Shown here: one piece after another, positions 1 through 9,327 of the stretch
How the letters are laid out: each line of letters begins with the position of its first letter
Position numbering within the stretch: the stretch's first letter is position 1
Source of the DNA: Octadecabacter ascidiaceicola
GTDB taxonomy: Bacteria; Pseudomonadota; Alphaproteobacteria; Rhodobacterales; Rhodobacteraceae
Direction of reading: 5' to 3'
DNA: 64,000 nucleotides
Assembly (NCBI RefSeq): GCF_900185015.1
Contig: NZ_FXYD01000003.1
Location: 434,001-498,000 of the forward strand
Position numbers and translations under genes: made by a program
The notes under the pieces: model-generated
The model's database searches: none
What the model saw: only the letters and a program-made list of their open reading frames with translations
Told to the model about the DNA's origin: nothing

Positions 1-713
1 ATCGTTTCACCGTCAACCATCATCGCGACGTGGCCCTTCCAGAAAATCAAATCCCCACGCTGCAAAGGATCATCCACACCCAGCGCCCGCCCAAGTCCTT
101 CAGCCTGCATGTCACTGTCGCCAGCGCAGAGATGCCCGCTCGCGTGGTAACTCGCCTGCACTAACCCCGAACAATCTACGCCGCGCGTGGAATTGCCGCC
201 CCAAAGATAGGGCACACCAAAGAACAGCTGTGCGACGGTTGCAGGGTCTGCGAACATCTGATCGACAGGCCGAAGGTGTTTTTTCGGGATGAAACCGTAC
301 GGTGTTTCAAAGAACTTATGCAGTTCGCTGATGATGTTGACCTCAGCGCCGAATGGCAACTGAAGCAGGTCGCGCGACTTGAAGCTCTCGGTCTCGTAAG
401 CGTGTGTCGCTGGCGATGAAACGCGATGAGTTGTGATTGTGGGTGTGGTTAGCGCTGCTTCAGGAATGTACCCAACATATCCGTCGCGTTTGGATTGCAC
501 GAAGGCCCAGCCATCCAGTCGTTCATAAACGGTAACTGCCGCCCCAAGAAGCAGCTGCCGGTCGCGTTTGCCTGCGGGGCTGGCACAAAGGTCAACAACC
601 ACTTCGCCAATGCTGGCGGCGGCGCCATCGACAAAGCGATCCGCCTGCACTTGCCCGCGAAGGTGGCTTGCAGCGACGCGCCCGTTTGCGGGAGTTAAGC
701 GACGATCACTCAC
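1..713 (-). CDS. NlpC/P60 family (C40) cysteine peptidase, 3' end cut by window edge
   Basis: Probable cell-wall gamma-D-glutamyl-diamino acid endopeptidase. I read it from a GTG at 711-713, which overlaps the stop of the upstream aminopeptidase by four bases (GTGA), so the two are translationally coupled. The N-terminal two thirds contain two SH3-like stretches (around YERLDGWAFVQSKRDGYVGY and the FGAEVNIISEL part). The catalytic block WGGNSTRGVDCSGLVQ has the nucleophilic Cys, followed by LQRGDLIFWKGHVAMMV with the His. The protein runs off position 1 shortly after this His, so only the last part is missing. No signal peptide is visible, which is common for this alphaproteobacterial subgroup. 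Family assignment is firm; the natural substrate is inferred from the family. Confidence 0.88.
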   Translation of the reverse strand, partial: MSDRRLTPANGRVAASHLRGQVQADRFVDGAAASIGEVVVDLCASPAGKRDRQLLLGAAVTVYERLDGWAFVQSKRDGYVGYIPEAALTTPTITTHRVSSPATHAYETESFKSRDLLQLPFGAEVNIISELHKFFETPYGFIPKKHLRPVDQMFADPATVAQLFFGVPYLWGGNSTRGVDCSGLVQASYHASGHLCAGDSDMQAEGLGRALGVDDPLQRGDLIFWKGHVAMMVDGET

Positions 714-2089
714 AGGCCTAGAACCTCAGGCAGGGCTGCCAAAATCGCCCGTGCGCCCATGCCAGCGCCCCCCTTGGGCCGTGCCGGTGCGGCGACAGGG
801 TTCCAGCCGTAGATGTCAAAATGGGTATAGGGTGTGTCTGTCACAAATCGGCGCAAGAATAGTGCGGCCGTTATCGACCCCGCAAACCCACCAGACGGGG
901 CATTGTCGAGGTCCGCGATTTGCGGCTCAATCATGCTTTCGTATGGGTCGTGAAATGGCATCTGCCAAACTGGGTCAGCCGTTTCTTCCGCGGCCTGCGC
1001 AAGCACACGCGCCATGGCATCATCCGTTGTGTAAAACGGCGCTAGGTCTGGTCCAACAGCAACTCGCGCGGCGCCTGTAAGCGTAGCCATCGAAATGATG
1101 TGATCTGGTTTGCCTTCATCCGCCAACGCCAACGCATCCGCCAAAACAAGGCGGCCTTCGGCATCGGTGTTGTTGATTTCAACAGTCAGTCCCTTGCGGC
1201 TGGTCAGCACATCACCGGGGCGAAATGCGGATCCATCAACCGAGTTTTCAACAGCGGGAATAAGAATGCGAAGTTGTAGCGGCGTTTTCAACGCCATAAT
1301 CATATGCGCAAGACCCAGCACAGTTGCGGCTCCGCCCATGTCTTTCTTCATCAAACCCATCGACGCGCCCGGTTTCAGGTTCAACCCGCCAGTATCAAAA
1401 CAAACCCCCTTCCCGACAAGCGTGAGTTTTGGGCCAGTCGTACCCCATGACAAATCGATCAAACGCGACGTGCGTGGGGACGCGCGGCCTACGGTGTGGA
1501 TCAACGGGTGGTTTTGTTTCAGTAGATCATCGCCCTTGATGACCGTGCAGTTTGCGCCATGTTGTTTGGCTAAGGCGACTGCTGCTTCTTCCAGCTCGGC
1601 TGGCCCCATGTCAGACGCCGGAGTGTTAATCAAATCGCGGGTCAGGCACTCCCCCGCGGCGAGAGCTTCGATGCGCTCAGCGTCCACTCCTGCAGGCAAA
1701 ACAAATACGATATCTTTGGCCGCACCTGATTTGTACCGGTCAAACTTGTAGGTAGTTAGCAGCAAACCAAGCGCCGCTTCATCAAGCGCTGGTCCCGTTA
1801 GCATCGTATCGAGGGTGTAGGTTCCCGCAGGGAGTTTCGCAGCCGCCGCAGCGAGAGCAAAACGAACACGTGACTGCCCTTTTGCACCGATACCAGCGTA
1901 AACCGCCTTTATCGTCCCGTCCGCATTGGGAAGCGCTTCGATCGCGCCAATGGATGCGTTGAAACCTTTGTTACGCAGCCAGCTTGCAGCGGCGTTTGGA
2001 AGGTTCGCGAGCGTTACATCCAAGTCATCAGACTTAACTGTGATCAACGGAATTGCGGTAGCGGAAGGGGCGGCAAATTTAGGAGACAT
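710..2089 (-). CDS. M17 leucyl aminopeptidase family protein
   Basis: 459-residue cytosolic metallo-exopeptidase that removes N-terminal residues from peptides. The C-terminal catalytic half carries the M17 signature NTDAEGRLVLADAL near residue 310, preceded by the metal-binding Lys/Asp stretch VGKGVCFDTGGLNLKP near 230. The N-terminal half is the divergent non-catalytic domain. Length is a little under the usual 480-500 of PepA and fits the PepB-like alphaproteobacterial branch. The ATG at 2087-2089 is preceded on the coding strand by only a weak purine stretch. It is the first gene of a two-gene unit with the NlpC/P60 peptidase downstream, suggesting peptide or murein-peptide recycling (inference). 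Confidence 0.92.
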   Translation of the reverse strand: MSPKFAAPSATAIPLITVKSDDLDVTLANLPNAAASWLRNKGFNASIGAIEALPNADGTIKAVYAGIGAKGQSRVRFALAAAAAKLPAGTYTLDTMLTGPALDEAALGLLLTTYKFDRYKSGAAKDIVFVLPAGVDAERIEALAAGECLTRDLINTPASDMGPAELEEAAVALAKQHGANCTVIKGDDLLKQNHPLIHTVGRASPRTSRLIDLSWGTTGPKLTLVGKGVCFDTGGLNLKPGASMGLMKKDMGGAATVLGLAHMIMALKTPLQLRILIPAVENSVDGSAFRPGDVLTSRKGLTVEINNTDAEGRLVLADALALADEGKPDHIISMATLTGAARVAVGPDLAPFYTTDDAMARVLAQAAEETADPVWQMPFHDPYESMIEPQIADLDNAPSGGFAGSITAALFLRRFVTDTPYTHFDIYGWNPVAAPARPKGGAGMGARAILAALPEVLGL

Positions 2090-2176
2090 ATGACCTCTGA
2101 TCTGGCTATTAGGTCAGCCTAGACCAAGCCGTTGGCGAGGGCCACAGGCCCTGATCGAAACCCCTACTTACCAACT

Positions 2177-2581
2177 TCAAAAAGCCGATATCGGCGGTCC
2201 GGCCGCATGATCCAGCGCTTGCGTTATCAACCTCATTAGGCGTGACAATGTTGCGGCCAAGGCGACCTCATTGGGATCATCAATACAGTAAACGACATCT
2301 GCCGCGACCTGACCAACCCGTCGAAGTCCAAGCTGATCGGCGAGCATGACAATGCTACGTGCCCGCGTTTCAAGGCGGGATAGTTTCCCAGACCGGTAAT
2401 CATCATCTAACCACTTTAAATGGCGAGATAGCTCTTCTAGGCTGGCGTATACAAACTCGCTCTGGCCAAGGTCATCTTCGGTTAAACCAGTTGGCGACAA
2501 CACACGAACGTCATGTCCTGAGGTTTCTCTTGGTATTAGGCGTGCGATCGCACGCGTGCTTCTGCTGTGTTCTTGATTCAT
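2177..2581 (-). CDS. Conserved hypothetical protein, 134 aa
   Basis: I do not recognise this protein. It is soluble, has no signal peptide or membrane segment, and is rich in charged helices (around LEELSRHLKWLDDDYRSGKL and a C-terminal helical part RLMRLITQALDHA). The helical layout could suit a small phosphotransfer or protein-protein interaction domain, but no clear Hpt His motif in a typical HxxKG context is present. It lies between the aminopeptidase and asd on the same strand, separated from asd by a strong terminator, so it probably has its own promoter in 2582-2716. Codon use looks native. Confidence 0.6.
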   Translation of the reverse strand: MNQEHSRSTRAIARLIPRETSGHDVRVLSPTGLTEDDLGQSEFVYASLEELSRHLKWLDDDYRSGKLSRLETRARSIVMLADQLGLRRVGQVAADVVYCIDDPNEVALAATLSRLMRLITQALDHAAGPPISAF

Positions 2582-2716
2582 CGTGGTCCCACTCTTTCAT
2601 CACCCGAACGCAGAAATAGGGTTTCAAGGTTTCCAAGTGGTTTCTTCGATGTAGGTAAGTCGCTCGAATTTCTCTCAAATTCCAACGGGTCCTGAGGCGG
2701 CATCGAAGGGTCACAA

Positions 2717-2752
2717 ATAAAAAAGGCCCCACCAAACAATTGGTAGGGCCTT
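2717..2752 (-). terminator. Rho-independent terminator of asd
   Basis: On the minus strand a GGCCCTACCAA / TTGGTGGGGCC stem closes over a short loop and is followed by a T6 run. It begins about 20 bases after the asd stop codon, as expected for an intrinsic terminator of that gene. Confidence 0.88.
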
Positions 2753-2771
2753 CCAATAGCTTCTGGCGAGC

Positions 2772-3794
2772 CTAGCCCTTTTTCAGAACGCGGTTGCCAA
2801 GTGTCTCAGCGATCTGCACTGCATTCAGCGCAGCACCTTTACGCAGGTTGTCAGAAACGACCCACATGTTCAGACCATTGTCGATCGTGCTGTCCTGACG
2901 GATACGGCTGATGAACGTGGCAAAATCGCCGACGCATTCAATAGGTGTGACGTAACCACCGTCTTCACGCTTATCGATGACCATACAACCCGGTGCTTCG
3001 CGCAGGATATCGCGGGCTTCATCTTCGTCGAGGAAGTCTTCAAACTCGATGTTGATCGATTCAGAGTGGCCAACGAATACAGGCACACGAACACAAGTCG
3101 CCGTAACTTTGATGCTTGGGTCGACGATCTTTTTCGTCTCTGCAACCATCTTCCATTCTTCTTTGGTATCACCGCTGTCCATGAACACATCGATGTGCGG
3201 GATAACGTTGAACGCGATCTGCTTTGGATAGACCTTTGGTGCGACTTCTTGACCAGGAACGTAAACGCCCTTGGTCTGGTTCCACAGTTCGTCGATCGCC
3301 GCCGTGCCGCTGCCAGATACAGACTGGTATGTAGACACTACAACGCGCTTGATCTTCGCGCGGTCATGCAAAGGCTTCAGGGCAACAACCATCTGCGCGG
3401 TCGAGCAGTTCGGGTTCGCGATGATGTTCTTCTTCGCGTATCCGTCAACAGCCTCAGGGTTCACTTCTGGCACAACCAGCGGAACGTCAGGATCATAACG
3501 ATAAAGCGAAGAGTTATCGATCACGATGCAACCTGCTTTAGCAGCTATCGGCGCGTACTTCTTCGTGGCGTCAGAACCCACCGCAAAGAACGCAATGTCG
3601 TAGCCCGCGAAGTCAAAGGTATCCAAGTCTTGGGTTTTCAACGTCGTGTCACCAAAGCTCACTTCCGTGCCCAGCGATTTACGGGATGCCAGTGCGACAA
3701 CCTCATCCGCTGGAAACTGGCGCTCGTCCAGAATGTTGAGCATTTCGCGGCCCACGTTACCTGTGGCACCCGCAACGACGATTCTATAACCCAT
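2772..3794 (-). CDS. asd: Aspartate-semialdehyde dehydrogenase
   Basis: Catalyses NADPH-dependent reduction of aspartyl-4-phosphate to aspartate-4-semialdehyde, the branch point to lysine/DAP, threonine and methionine. The 340-residue length is typical. The N-terminal Rossmann motif GATGNVG is at residues 9-15 and the active-site Cys130 lies in NPNCSTAQ. The later substrate-binding part (TCVRVPVFVGHSESINIEF) is also intact. It is a single-gene unit with its own terminator. Other DAP-pathway genes in the window are dapE and dapD, about 27 and 31 kb away. Confidence 0.97.
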   Translation of the reverse strand: MGYRIVVAGATGNVGREMLNILDERQFPADEVVALASRKSLGTEVSFGDTTLKTQDLDTFDFAGYDIAFFAVGSDATKKYAPIAAKAGCIVIDNSSLYRYDPDVPLVVPEVNPEAVDGYAKKNIIANPNCSTAQMVVALKPLHDRAKIKRVVVSTYQSVSGSGTAAIDELWNQTKGVYVPGQEVAPKVYPKQIAFNVIPHIDVFMDSGDTKEEWKMVAETKKIVDPSIKVTATCVRVPVFVGHSESINIEFEDFLDEDEARDILREAPGCMVIDKREDGGYVTPIECVGDFATFISRIRQDSTIDNGLNMWVVSDNLRKGAALNAVQIAETLGNRVLKKG

Positions 3795-3888
3795 GTGCTT
3801 GGTTCCTTTGTAAATGCACGCCCCCGCCCAATCGTTTGGTGGGGACCACGCGCCTCATAGACGCAATGTGCCTTAAACAAAAGGGGCG

Positions 3889-5073
3889 TCAGTCGGTGCG
3901 ATCCGTGCTGAAGGCGTAGATGGCAAGGCCGCAACAGATCAGTATGCCGTAGAACCAAAAGAGCATCGGATAGGTGCCACCTTCAAACTTGGCGACCGAG
4001 TCCCAATGATCGACCATTCTGCCAGTAACGATCTGCATGACGCCTACCCCTCCGATGCCAAAGAGGTTCAGCAATGTTACACCCCGTCCGGTCAGGTGTT
4101 CAGGAAAGAACGGGCGTGCATGCGCGATTAACAACGGGAAAGATGCACCCGTCATTCCAACCAACGCTAAAAGCGCGGTTGCGGTCCAAACTGACGCGCC
4201 GGGAGAAAGTGCAGAAAGAGCAAAACACCCGATTGCGCCCAGCGCATTCCCTAAGAACACCACCCATTTTCGGGTGCCGAAGACACGATCCATTGGTCCA
4301 TAGGCGAAATTACCTGCAACCATCGCAAGGCCCATTACCAGCGTCATTGTTCCAATCAACGCGGTATCCGCGCCAAATACGTCCGACCCATACGGCCCGA
4401 CCCAAAGCCCACGCAGCCCAGCCGCTGGCGCGTAGTTCACGAACATCAACGGGAAAATGAACCAAAGTGCCTTGATCTTTAGAAGGTCCAAAACAGATCC
4501 GCGCGGCCCCGTCGAAGCTGTTTTTGGCGGGTCTTTCATGAATACCCCAAGTGCGATGGAAATCAGCAACGTTGCTACCGCGACTGCAACCATCGTTTCA
4601 CGCCACCCGAAGGCATCGACAGCCCATGCCATCGGTGCCGAACTCGCTAGATTGCCGAGGGATCCGAAGCCAATCATCGCGCCAGCCAGCGTCGAAAATA
4701 CCACTGGCGGGTACATTTTGGCGAAAATGTAATAGGAGGCCATCAAGACAGGCGAGCAACCAATTCCAATCAGAACCATCGCGTAAGAGATATGTGCTGG
4801 GGTTTGCGCCAGCGCGAACACCAACGCGCCGCCTGCGCCGCCCAAACCGAACAAAACAACTGTAGTTAGTCGCGGGCCGACACGATCCAGTGCTTCGCCT
4901 ACGGGGATTTGCATGACCGCAAAAACGATAAACCAAAGACCCGACGCATAGGACAGATCGGCAGACGTGGTCCCTAGATCTGCTTCCAACGCAGGTGTCA
5001 AAACAGCTAAAAATGCGCGATAGAACTGGCTAAATACATAACCGAATACCAAGAATATCAAACCCATGCGCAT
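3889..5073 (-). CDS. MFS transporter
   Basis: 394-residue integral membrane protein with about 12 hydrophobic segments and the MFS loop signature around VGEALDRVGPRLTT between the second and third helices. The substrate cannot be read from sequence; the overall look is of the small-solute/nitrate-oxalate-like alphaproteobacterial MFS group. The start is supported by a strong purine-rich site (GGGGGAG) about eight bases upstream of the ATG. It is divergent from the ferric-iron permease gene with 130 bp between them, so the two could share a control region, but nothing ties this transporter to iron. Confidence 0.85.
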   Translation of the reverse strand: MRMGLIFLVFGYVFSQFYRAFLAVLTPALEADLGTTSADLSYASGLWFIVFAVMQIPVGEALDRVGPRLTTVVLFGLGGAGGALVFALAQTPAHISYAMVLIGIGCSPVLMASYYIFAKMYPPVVFSTLAGAMIGFGSLGNLASSAPMAWAVDAFGWRETMVAVAVATLLISIALGVFMKDPPKTASTGPRGSVLDLLKIKALWFIFPLMFVNYAPAAGLRGLWVGPYGSDVFGADTALIGTMTLVMGLAMVAGNFAYGPMDRVFGTRKWVVFLGNALGAIGCFALSALSPGASVWTATALLALVGMTGASFPLLIAHARPFFPEHLTGRGVTLLNLFGIGGVGVMQIVTGRMVDHWDSVAKFEGGTYPMLFWFYGILICCGLAIYAFSTDRTD

Positions 5074-5203
5074 TGCAGGCTCCCCCTACCGCCAGACGTC
5101 GCACAGCGCCCAATGCGGCGCAAGCCCGTGTTCACCGATCAAACCCGACTAAAACAATTGGTCATAGATGGACGAGACCCAGTAGATAGGGTAGCAAACG
5201 GCC

Positions 5204-6874
5204 ATGTCAGACAGCACCCAACACCACGCGCACACACGCAAACCTTCTTGGTTCATTGCGGACAAGGCCATTGCCGCATTGGCGCTCGTGATCGCAGCCT
5301 TCTGTCTTTTGCCACACCTGTCTGTTCTTGTAGCAGCCCTGATTGGGGATACCGAGACACTCCGCCATCTCGCGGGTTCGGTGTTGGGAGACTACATGCG
5401 CAATACGGCAGCACTCGTCGTACTCGTCGGTATTGGGACTTTCATGATTGGGACTGGTGCGGCGTGGCTCGTTACGATGTGCGACTTCCCAGGAAGGCGT
5501 TGGCTGGAAATTGCGTTGGTAATTCCGCTCGCCTTTCCCGCCTACGTCCTTGCCTATGCCTATACGCATGTCTTGGACCATCCTGGCATTGTGCAATCGG
5601 TATTGCGTGACCTTACCGGTTGGGGTCCGCGCGACTATTGGTTCCCGGAAATTCGTAGCTTGGGCGGCGCTGCAATCATGCTTGTCCTCGTCCTCTATCC
5701 CTACGTCTACCTCCTCGCACGCGCTGCGTTCATTGGGCAGAGCGCGACAACCTTTCTAGCCGCCCGTTCGCTGGGAAAGTCACCCGTTCAGGCATTCTTG
5801 TCTGTGTCACTTCCGTTGGCCCGGCCAGCCATCGCCGCAGGGGTGCTTTTGACGATGATGGAAACCATTGCAGATTTTGGAACTGTCTCTCATTTCGGTG
5901 TTCAGACCTTCGCGACAGGTATCTACAACTCATGGTTCGGAATGGTGGACCGAGGGGCAGCGGCTCAACTTTCGCTTGGTCTTCTGGCCTTCGCACTCCT
6001 TCTCGCGATGCTTGAACGCTCAAATCGAGGTCGTGCGCGATTTAGCAATGGCAAACGTCAGGATGTGATCGCCCGCGTTCCACTCACCGGTGGTGCAAAA
6101 TGGGGCGCTATGGTTTTGTGTGGCCTGCCCGTAATGTTGGGCTTGGTTATCCCCGTCATCGCCCTGTCCGTGATGGCCACAAGTTCAGAGCAAAACTTAT
6201 TTAGCCCACGCTACGCGCGCTTTATCACAAATTCTCTAACGCTCGCCGCAATCGCGGCAATTGTCACTGTCAGCGCGGCCATTCTTCTTGGAAGCTTCAG
6301 CCGCCTTCGAGAGACTCGGATTGCCAGTGCAGCGCTGTATGTCGCGCGGATAGGTTACGCCGTTCCGGGCGGCGTTATTGCAGTTGGTTTAATCGTTCCG
6401 TTTGCTGCTTTTGATAATTCTCTAGATGCATGGATGCGCGCGAATTTCGATATTTCAACTGGCTTGCTGTTCACTGGGTCTATCTGGCTGTTGATCGGCG
6501 CGTATTTGATCCGGTTCCTTGCTGCCGCGCTCGGCGCGTATGAGGGTGGTATCGCCGCGGTAAGCCGGAATATCGACGCCGCGAGCCGCGTGCTCGGCGA
6601 AAATGTGATCGGCACCGTGCGGCGTGTTCACGTCCCCCTCCTCACGCCGAGCTTATTGACCGCTGCGTTGATTGTCTTTGTTGACGTGATGAAAGAACTG
6701 CCTGCGACGCTTATTATGCGACCGTTCAATTATGACACATTGGCGGTACAGGCGTTTCGGCTGGCGTCTGATGAGCGATTGAATGGGGCGGCGGTACCAA
6801 GCCTTTTGATCGGTGCAATCGGGTTGTTACCTGTCATTTTGCTGTGTCGCAGGGTTGCGATCCACAAGGCCTAA
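5204..6874 (+). CDS. Ferric iron ABC transporter permease (FbpB type, two fused permease domains)
   Basis: 556-residue inner-membrane protein with about 12 membrane segments. The two BPD-type permease halves each carry an EAA-like loop: the first around ARSLGKSPVQAFLSVSLPLARPA, the second around ASRVLGENVIGTVRRVHVPLL. This tandem arrangement is the hallmark of FbpB/SfuB/HitB permeases that move Fe3+ delivered by a periplasmic binding protein. The binding protein gene lies next door but convergent. No ATPase (FbpC) gene is present in the window, so the transporter must recruit one encoded elsewhere. Start at ATG 5204; the ribosome site is weak. Confidence 0.88.
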   Translation: MSDSTQHHAHTRKPSWFIADKAIAALALVIAAFCLLPHLSVLVAALIGDTETLRHLAGSVLGDYMRNTAALVVLVGIGTFMIGTGAAWLVTMCDFPGRRWLEIALVIPLAFPAYVLAYAYTHVLDHPGIVQSVLRDLTGWGPRDYWFPEIRSLGGAAIMLVLVLYPYVYLLARAAFIGQSATTFLAARSLGKSPVQAFLSVSLPLARPAIAAGVLLTMMETIADFGTVSHFGVQTFATGIYNSWFGMVDRGAAAQLSLGLLAFALLLAMLERSNRGRARFSNGKRQDVIARVPLTGGAKWGAMVLCGLPVMLGLVIPVIALSVMATSSEQNLFSPRYARFITNSLTLAAIAAIVTVSAAILLGSFSRLRETRIASAALYVARIGYAVPGGVIAVGLIVPFAAFDNSLDAWMRANFDISTGLLFTGSIWLLIGAYLIRFLAAALGAYEGGIAAVSRNIDAASRVLGENVIGTVRRVHVPLLTPSLLTAALIVFVDVMKELPATLIMRPFNYDTLAVQAFRLASDERLNGAAVPSLLIGAIGLLPVILLCRRVAIHKA

Positions 6875-6881
6875 CCAAAAA

Positions 6882-6910
6882 ATAGGGGCGCAGCTATCGC
6901 TACGCCCCTT
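6882..6910. terminator. Bidirectional terminator between convergent iron genes
   Basis: A perfect AGGGGCG...CGCCCCT stem (with an extra AGC/GCT part) sits between the permease stop and the binding-protein stop. On the minus strand it is followed by ATTTTTT, making it a good terminator for the binding-protein gene; on the plus strand the tail is only TTCC, so it is weaker in that direction. Confidence 0.8.
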
Positions 6911-6933
6911 CCTGCTCGAATTTTGGTTGACGC

Positions 6934-7947
6934 TTATTCCCAACCAACATCGTTGAAGATTGTCAGTGCCAATGGCAGCTGCTTTGCAACCGCGCTAAGG
7001 CTCACGTCGTCTGCGTTGAATTCGCCAAGGGACGCAACAGCTTCGCTAAGTTCAACACCTTCTACAGTTGGGTACTCGTCGTTACCGTTTGAGAAGTACT
7101 GTTGCGCTTGGTCAGACGCGAGGTACTCAAGGAAAAGAATAGCGTTTTCGCGGTTCGGGGAATTCGCGACGACACCAGCACCGGAGAGGTTCATGTGCGC
7201 ACCTTCAGCGTCTTGGGACGGCCACTGCAGGCCAATCATGTCGATGCTGTCGGAAAGACCATCGACGTCTTTGCGAATGGCACGTGCGAAGTAGTAGGTG
7301 TTTGAAACAGAGATTTCGCATTCACCGGAAACGATACCGCGCAACTGATCCGTGTCACCACCTTGTGGGGAGCGGGCCATGTTGTTGACAACGCCTTGTG
7401 CCCATTCACGCGCAACCTCTTCGCCGTGGTTCTCGATGATAGAAGCCAAAAGCGTCTGGTTGTATGTGTTTGTGGAAGACCGGATGCAAACGAGGCCAGC
7501 GTAAGCCGGGTCTGCGAGGTCGAGGTACGTTTGAGGTGGATTAGCTACATCGGCCTTATCGTAGAAGATTACGCGTGAACGCTGCGAAAAGCCGAACCAC
7601 TGGTTGTCGGTGTCTTGCAAGTTCGCTGGAATCGCGGCTTCAAGGACATCGCTTTCGATAGCCTGCAAAAGGCCTGCATCTTTAGCGCGTTCCAGACGGG
7701 ATGTATCAACAGTGATGAAAACATCCGCAGGAGAGTTAACGCCTTCCGCTTCGATTCGCGCAGCGAGCTCGTCCGCCTTGCCTTCGATCCGGTTGATTGT
7801 GACACCCGTTGCTTCTTCGAAGTCGGAATAAAGACGTTCGTCCGTATCATAGTGACGTGAAGAATAAAGGTTCAGTTCACCTTCAGCGAAGGCAGGCGCG
7901 GCGCTGCTCAAAAGAAGCGCTGCAAGTGTCATGGTTTTCATCGTCAT
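6934..7947 (-). CDS. Fe(3+) ABC transporter substrate-binding protein (FbpA/FutA-like)
   Basis: Periplasmic class II binding protein that captures ferric iron for the FbpB-type permease. The start is taken at ATG 7947 because AAGGA lies seven bases upstream; an upstream in-frame ATG (7980) would add 11 non-signal residues. The product is 337 aa with a clear signal peptide (MKTMTLAALLLSSAAPAFA). The mature N-terminus LNLYSSRHYDTDERLY and the adjacent tyrosines in SNTYYFARAI match the iron-ligating Tyr pair of the family. It is transcribed toward its permease rather than with it. A possible iron-responsive palindrome lies 18 bp upstream of the start. Confidence 0.92.
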   Translation of the reverse strand: MTMKTMTLAALLLSSAAPAFAEGELNLYSSRHYDTDERLYSDFEEATGVTINRIEGKADELAARIEAEGVNSPADVFITVDTSRLERAKDAGLLQAIESDVLEAAIPANLQDTDNQWFGFSQRSRVIFYDKADVANPPQTYLDLADPAYAGLVCIRSSTNTYNQTLLASIIENHGEEVAREWAQGVVNNMARSPQGGDTDQLRGIVSGECEISVSNTYYFARAIRKDVDGLSDSIDMIGLQWPSQDAEGAHMNLSGAGVVANSPNRENAILFLEYLASDQAQQYFSNGNDEYPTVEGVELSEAVASLGEFNADDVSLSAVAKQLPLALTIFNDVGWE

Positions 7948-7964
7948 TGGTTCATCCTTATATC

Positions 7965-7979
7965 TGACTTTTTCACTCA
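7965..7979. promoter_or_regulatory. Candidate iron-responsive operator (TGA-N9-TCA)
   Basis: An imperfect palindrome of form TGA-N9-TCA (tgactttttcactca), inner arms TGACT and TGAGT, lies just upstream of the iron-binding protein start. TGA-N9-TCA is the described RirA/IRO box form in Rhizobiales; the related Rhodobacterales iron box is similar but I cannot verify a match. Assignment is by position and form only. Confidence 0.35.
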
Positions 7980-8103
7980 ACTATCGCCAGCAACACATCG
8001 CGTCAACCATTCCTGACAAAAATAATAAACTAATCTCTGAGCGCACAAAGCTTGACCGATCAACGCTTTTCGTTCCCATTGGCAATAAGGAGGCTCGAAA
8101 ACT

Positions 8104-9327
8104 ATGGCAGCAGCGAATTTCAACGCGACCCCGAGTAAATCTAGCTATGATGTCGTCATCATCGGCGGGGCTATGTATGGCTCGTCTGTTGCTTGGTTTC
8201 TAACCGACAACCCCGACTTTGACGGGTCGATTCTCGTGATCGAACGCGATCCAAGCTATGAGAAAAGTGCGACCGCACATACGAATTCTTGCATCCGCCA
8301 GCAGTTCAGCAACCCACTGAACGTTAAAATTTCTCAGTTCGGTGCCAAGTTTATAGACAATTTAAAGGAATTCATGGGGAACGATTCGCGTGTTCCGGAT
8401 CTGTCGATTCAAAGCTACGGATATATGTATCTGGCTGACAACACGGCGTTCGCCGACCAGCTTCGTTCGGCGCAACAAGTTCAGCTGGCCGCTGGTGCCG
8501 CGACACAGTTGATGACCCCAGAAGAAATCAGCGCCGCCTACCCTTTCTATTATGTCGACGACATTGAGCTTGGCAGCATCAACCTTGTCGACGAAGGATA
8601 CTGGGACGGAGGCACAGTGTTTGATTGGTGGCGCAGGTCCGCGCGTGAACGTGGTGTCGAATATGTTGCGGGCGAAGTCGTTTCGATGAGCAAGAGCGCG
8701 AATGGTACCCGTGTTGAAACCGTCACCCTCGCGAATGGCGCCGTTATCGCATGCGGAAAAGTTGTGAACGCGACTGGACCGCGCGGCGCAATGACAGCAA
8801 AGATGGCTGGCATCGGCATCCCGATTGAGCCGCGCAAGCGTTTCACATGGATTTTCTCGGCCGAACAGCCCCTTGATCGCGACCTGCCACTAACAATTGA
8901 TCCAAGCGGCGTGCATTTCCGCCAAGACGGGCCGAAGACCTATTTGGCGGGTGGGCACGCAGACCACGACCCAGCCGTGGATTTCGACGACTTCACGATG
9001 GATCACAGCCTTTGGCAGGACAAGATTTGGCCAACCATCGCGACACGAATTCCGCAGTTTGAAGCGATCAAAGTCGTCACCGAATGGGCGGGGCACTACG
9101 ACTATAACACGCTAGACCAAAACGCGATTTTGGGGCCGCATTCTGAAGTTGAGAACTTCTTCTTCGTGAACGGTTTCTCAGGCCACGGCTTGCAACAATC
9201 CCCTGCGATGGGGCGCGGCACCGCCGAGATGCTAACCTACGGTGAATACCGGACGCTTGATCTTTCCCCCTTCGGATATGACCGGATCGCAAAGAATACG
9301 CCGTTCTCCGAGACCGCGATTATTTAG
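8104..9327 (+). CDS. FAD-dependent oxidoreductase (DAO family)
   Basis: 407-residue flavoenzyme of the D-amino acid oxidase/sarcosine oxidase/glycerol-3-phosphate dehydrogenase superfamily. The N-terminal dinucleotide fold is YDVVIIGGAMYGSSVAWFL with a variant GxGxxG, followed by a FAD-contacting Glu (VIERDP). The C-terminal FAD contact is VNGFSGHGLQQSPAMGRGTAE, typical of amine-oxidising members. The substrate is unknown; sarcosine-, glycine- or dimethylglycine-like amines are plausible from the family. The start has an excellent ribosome site (AAGGAGG). Its 3' end overlaps the convergent EamA transporter by eight bases. It is divergent from the iron-binding protein gene. Confidence 0.88.
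   Translation: MAAANFNATPSKSSYDVVIIGGAMYGSSVAWFLTDNPDFDGSILVIERDPSYEKSATAHTNSCIRQQFSNPLNVKISQFGAKFIDNLKEFMGNDSRVPDLSIQSYGYMYLADNTAFADQLRSAQQVQLAAGAATQLMTPEEISAAYPFYYVDDIELGSINLVDEGYWDGGTVFDWWRRSARERGVEYVAGEVVSMSKSANGTRVETVTLANGAVIACGKVVNATGPRGAMTAKMAGIGIPIEPRKRFTWIFSAEQPLDRDLPLTIDPSGVHFRQDGPKTYLAGGHADHDPAVDFDDFTMDHSLWQDKIWPTIATRIPQFEAIKVVTEWAGHYDYNTLDQNAILGPHSEVENFFFVNGFSGHGLQQSPAMGRGTAEMLTYGEYRTLDLSPFGYDRIAKNTPFSETAII

Noticed and set aside
3066-3860. Plus-strand open frame (264 codons) opposite asd
   Set aside because: Shadow of asd.
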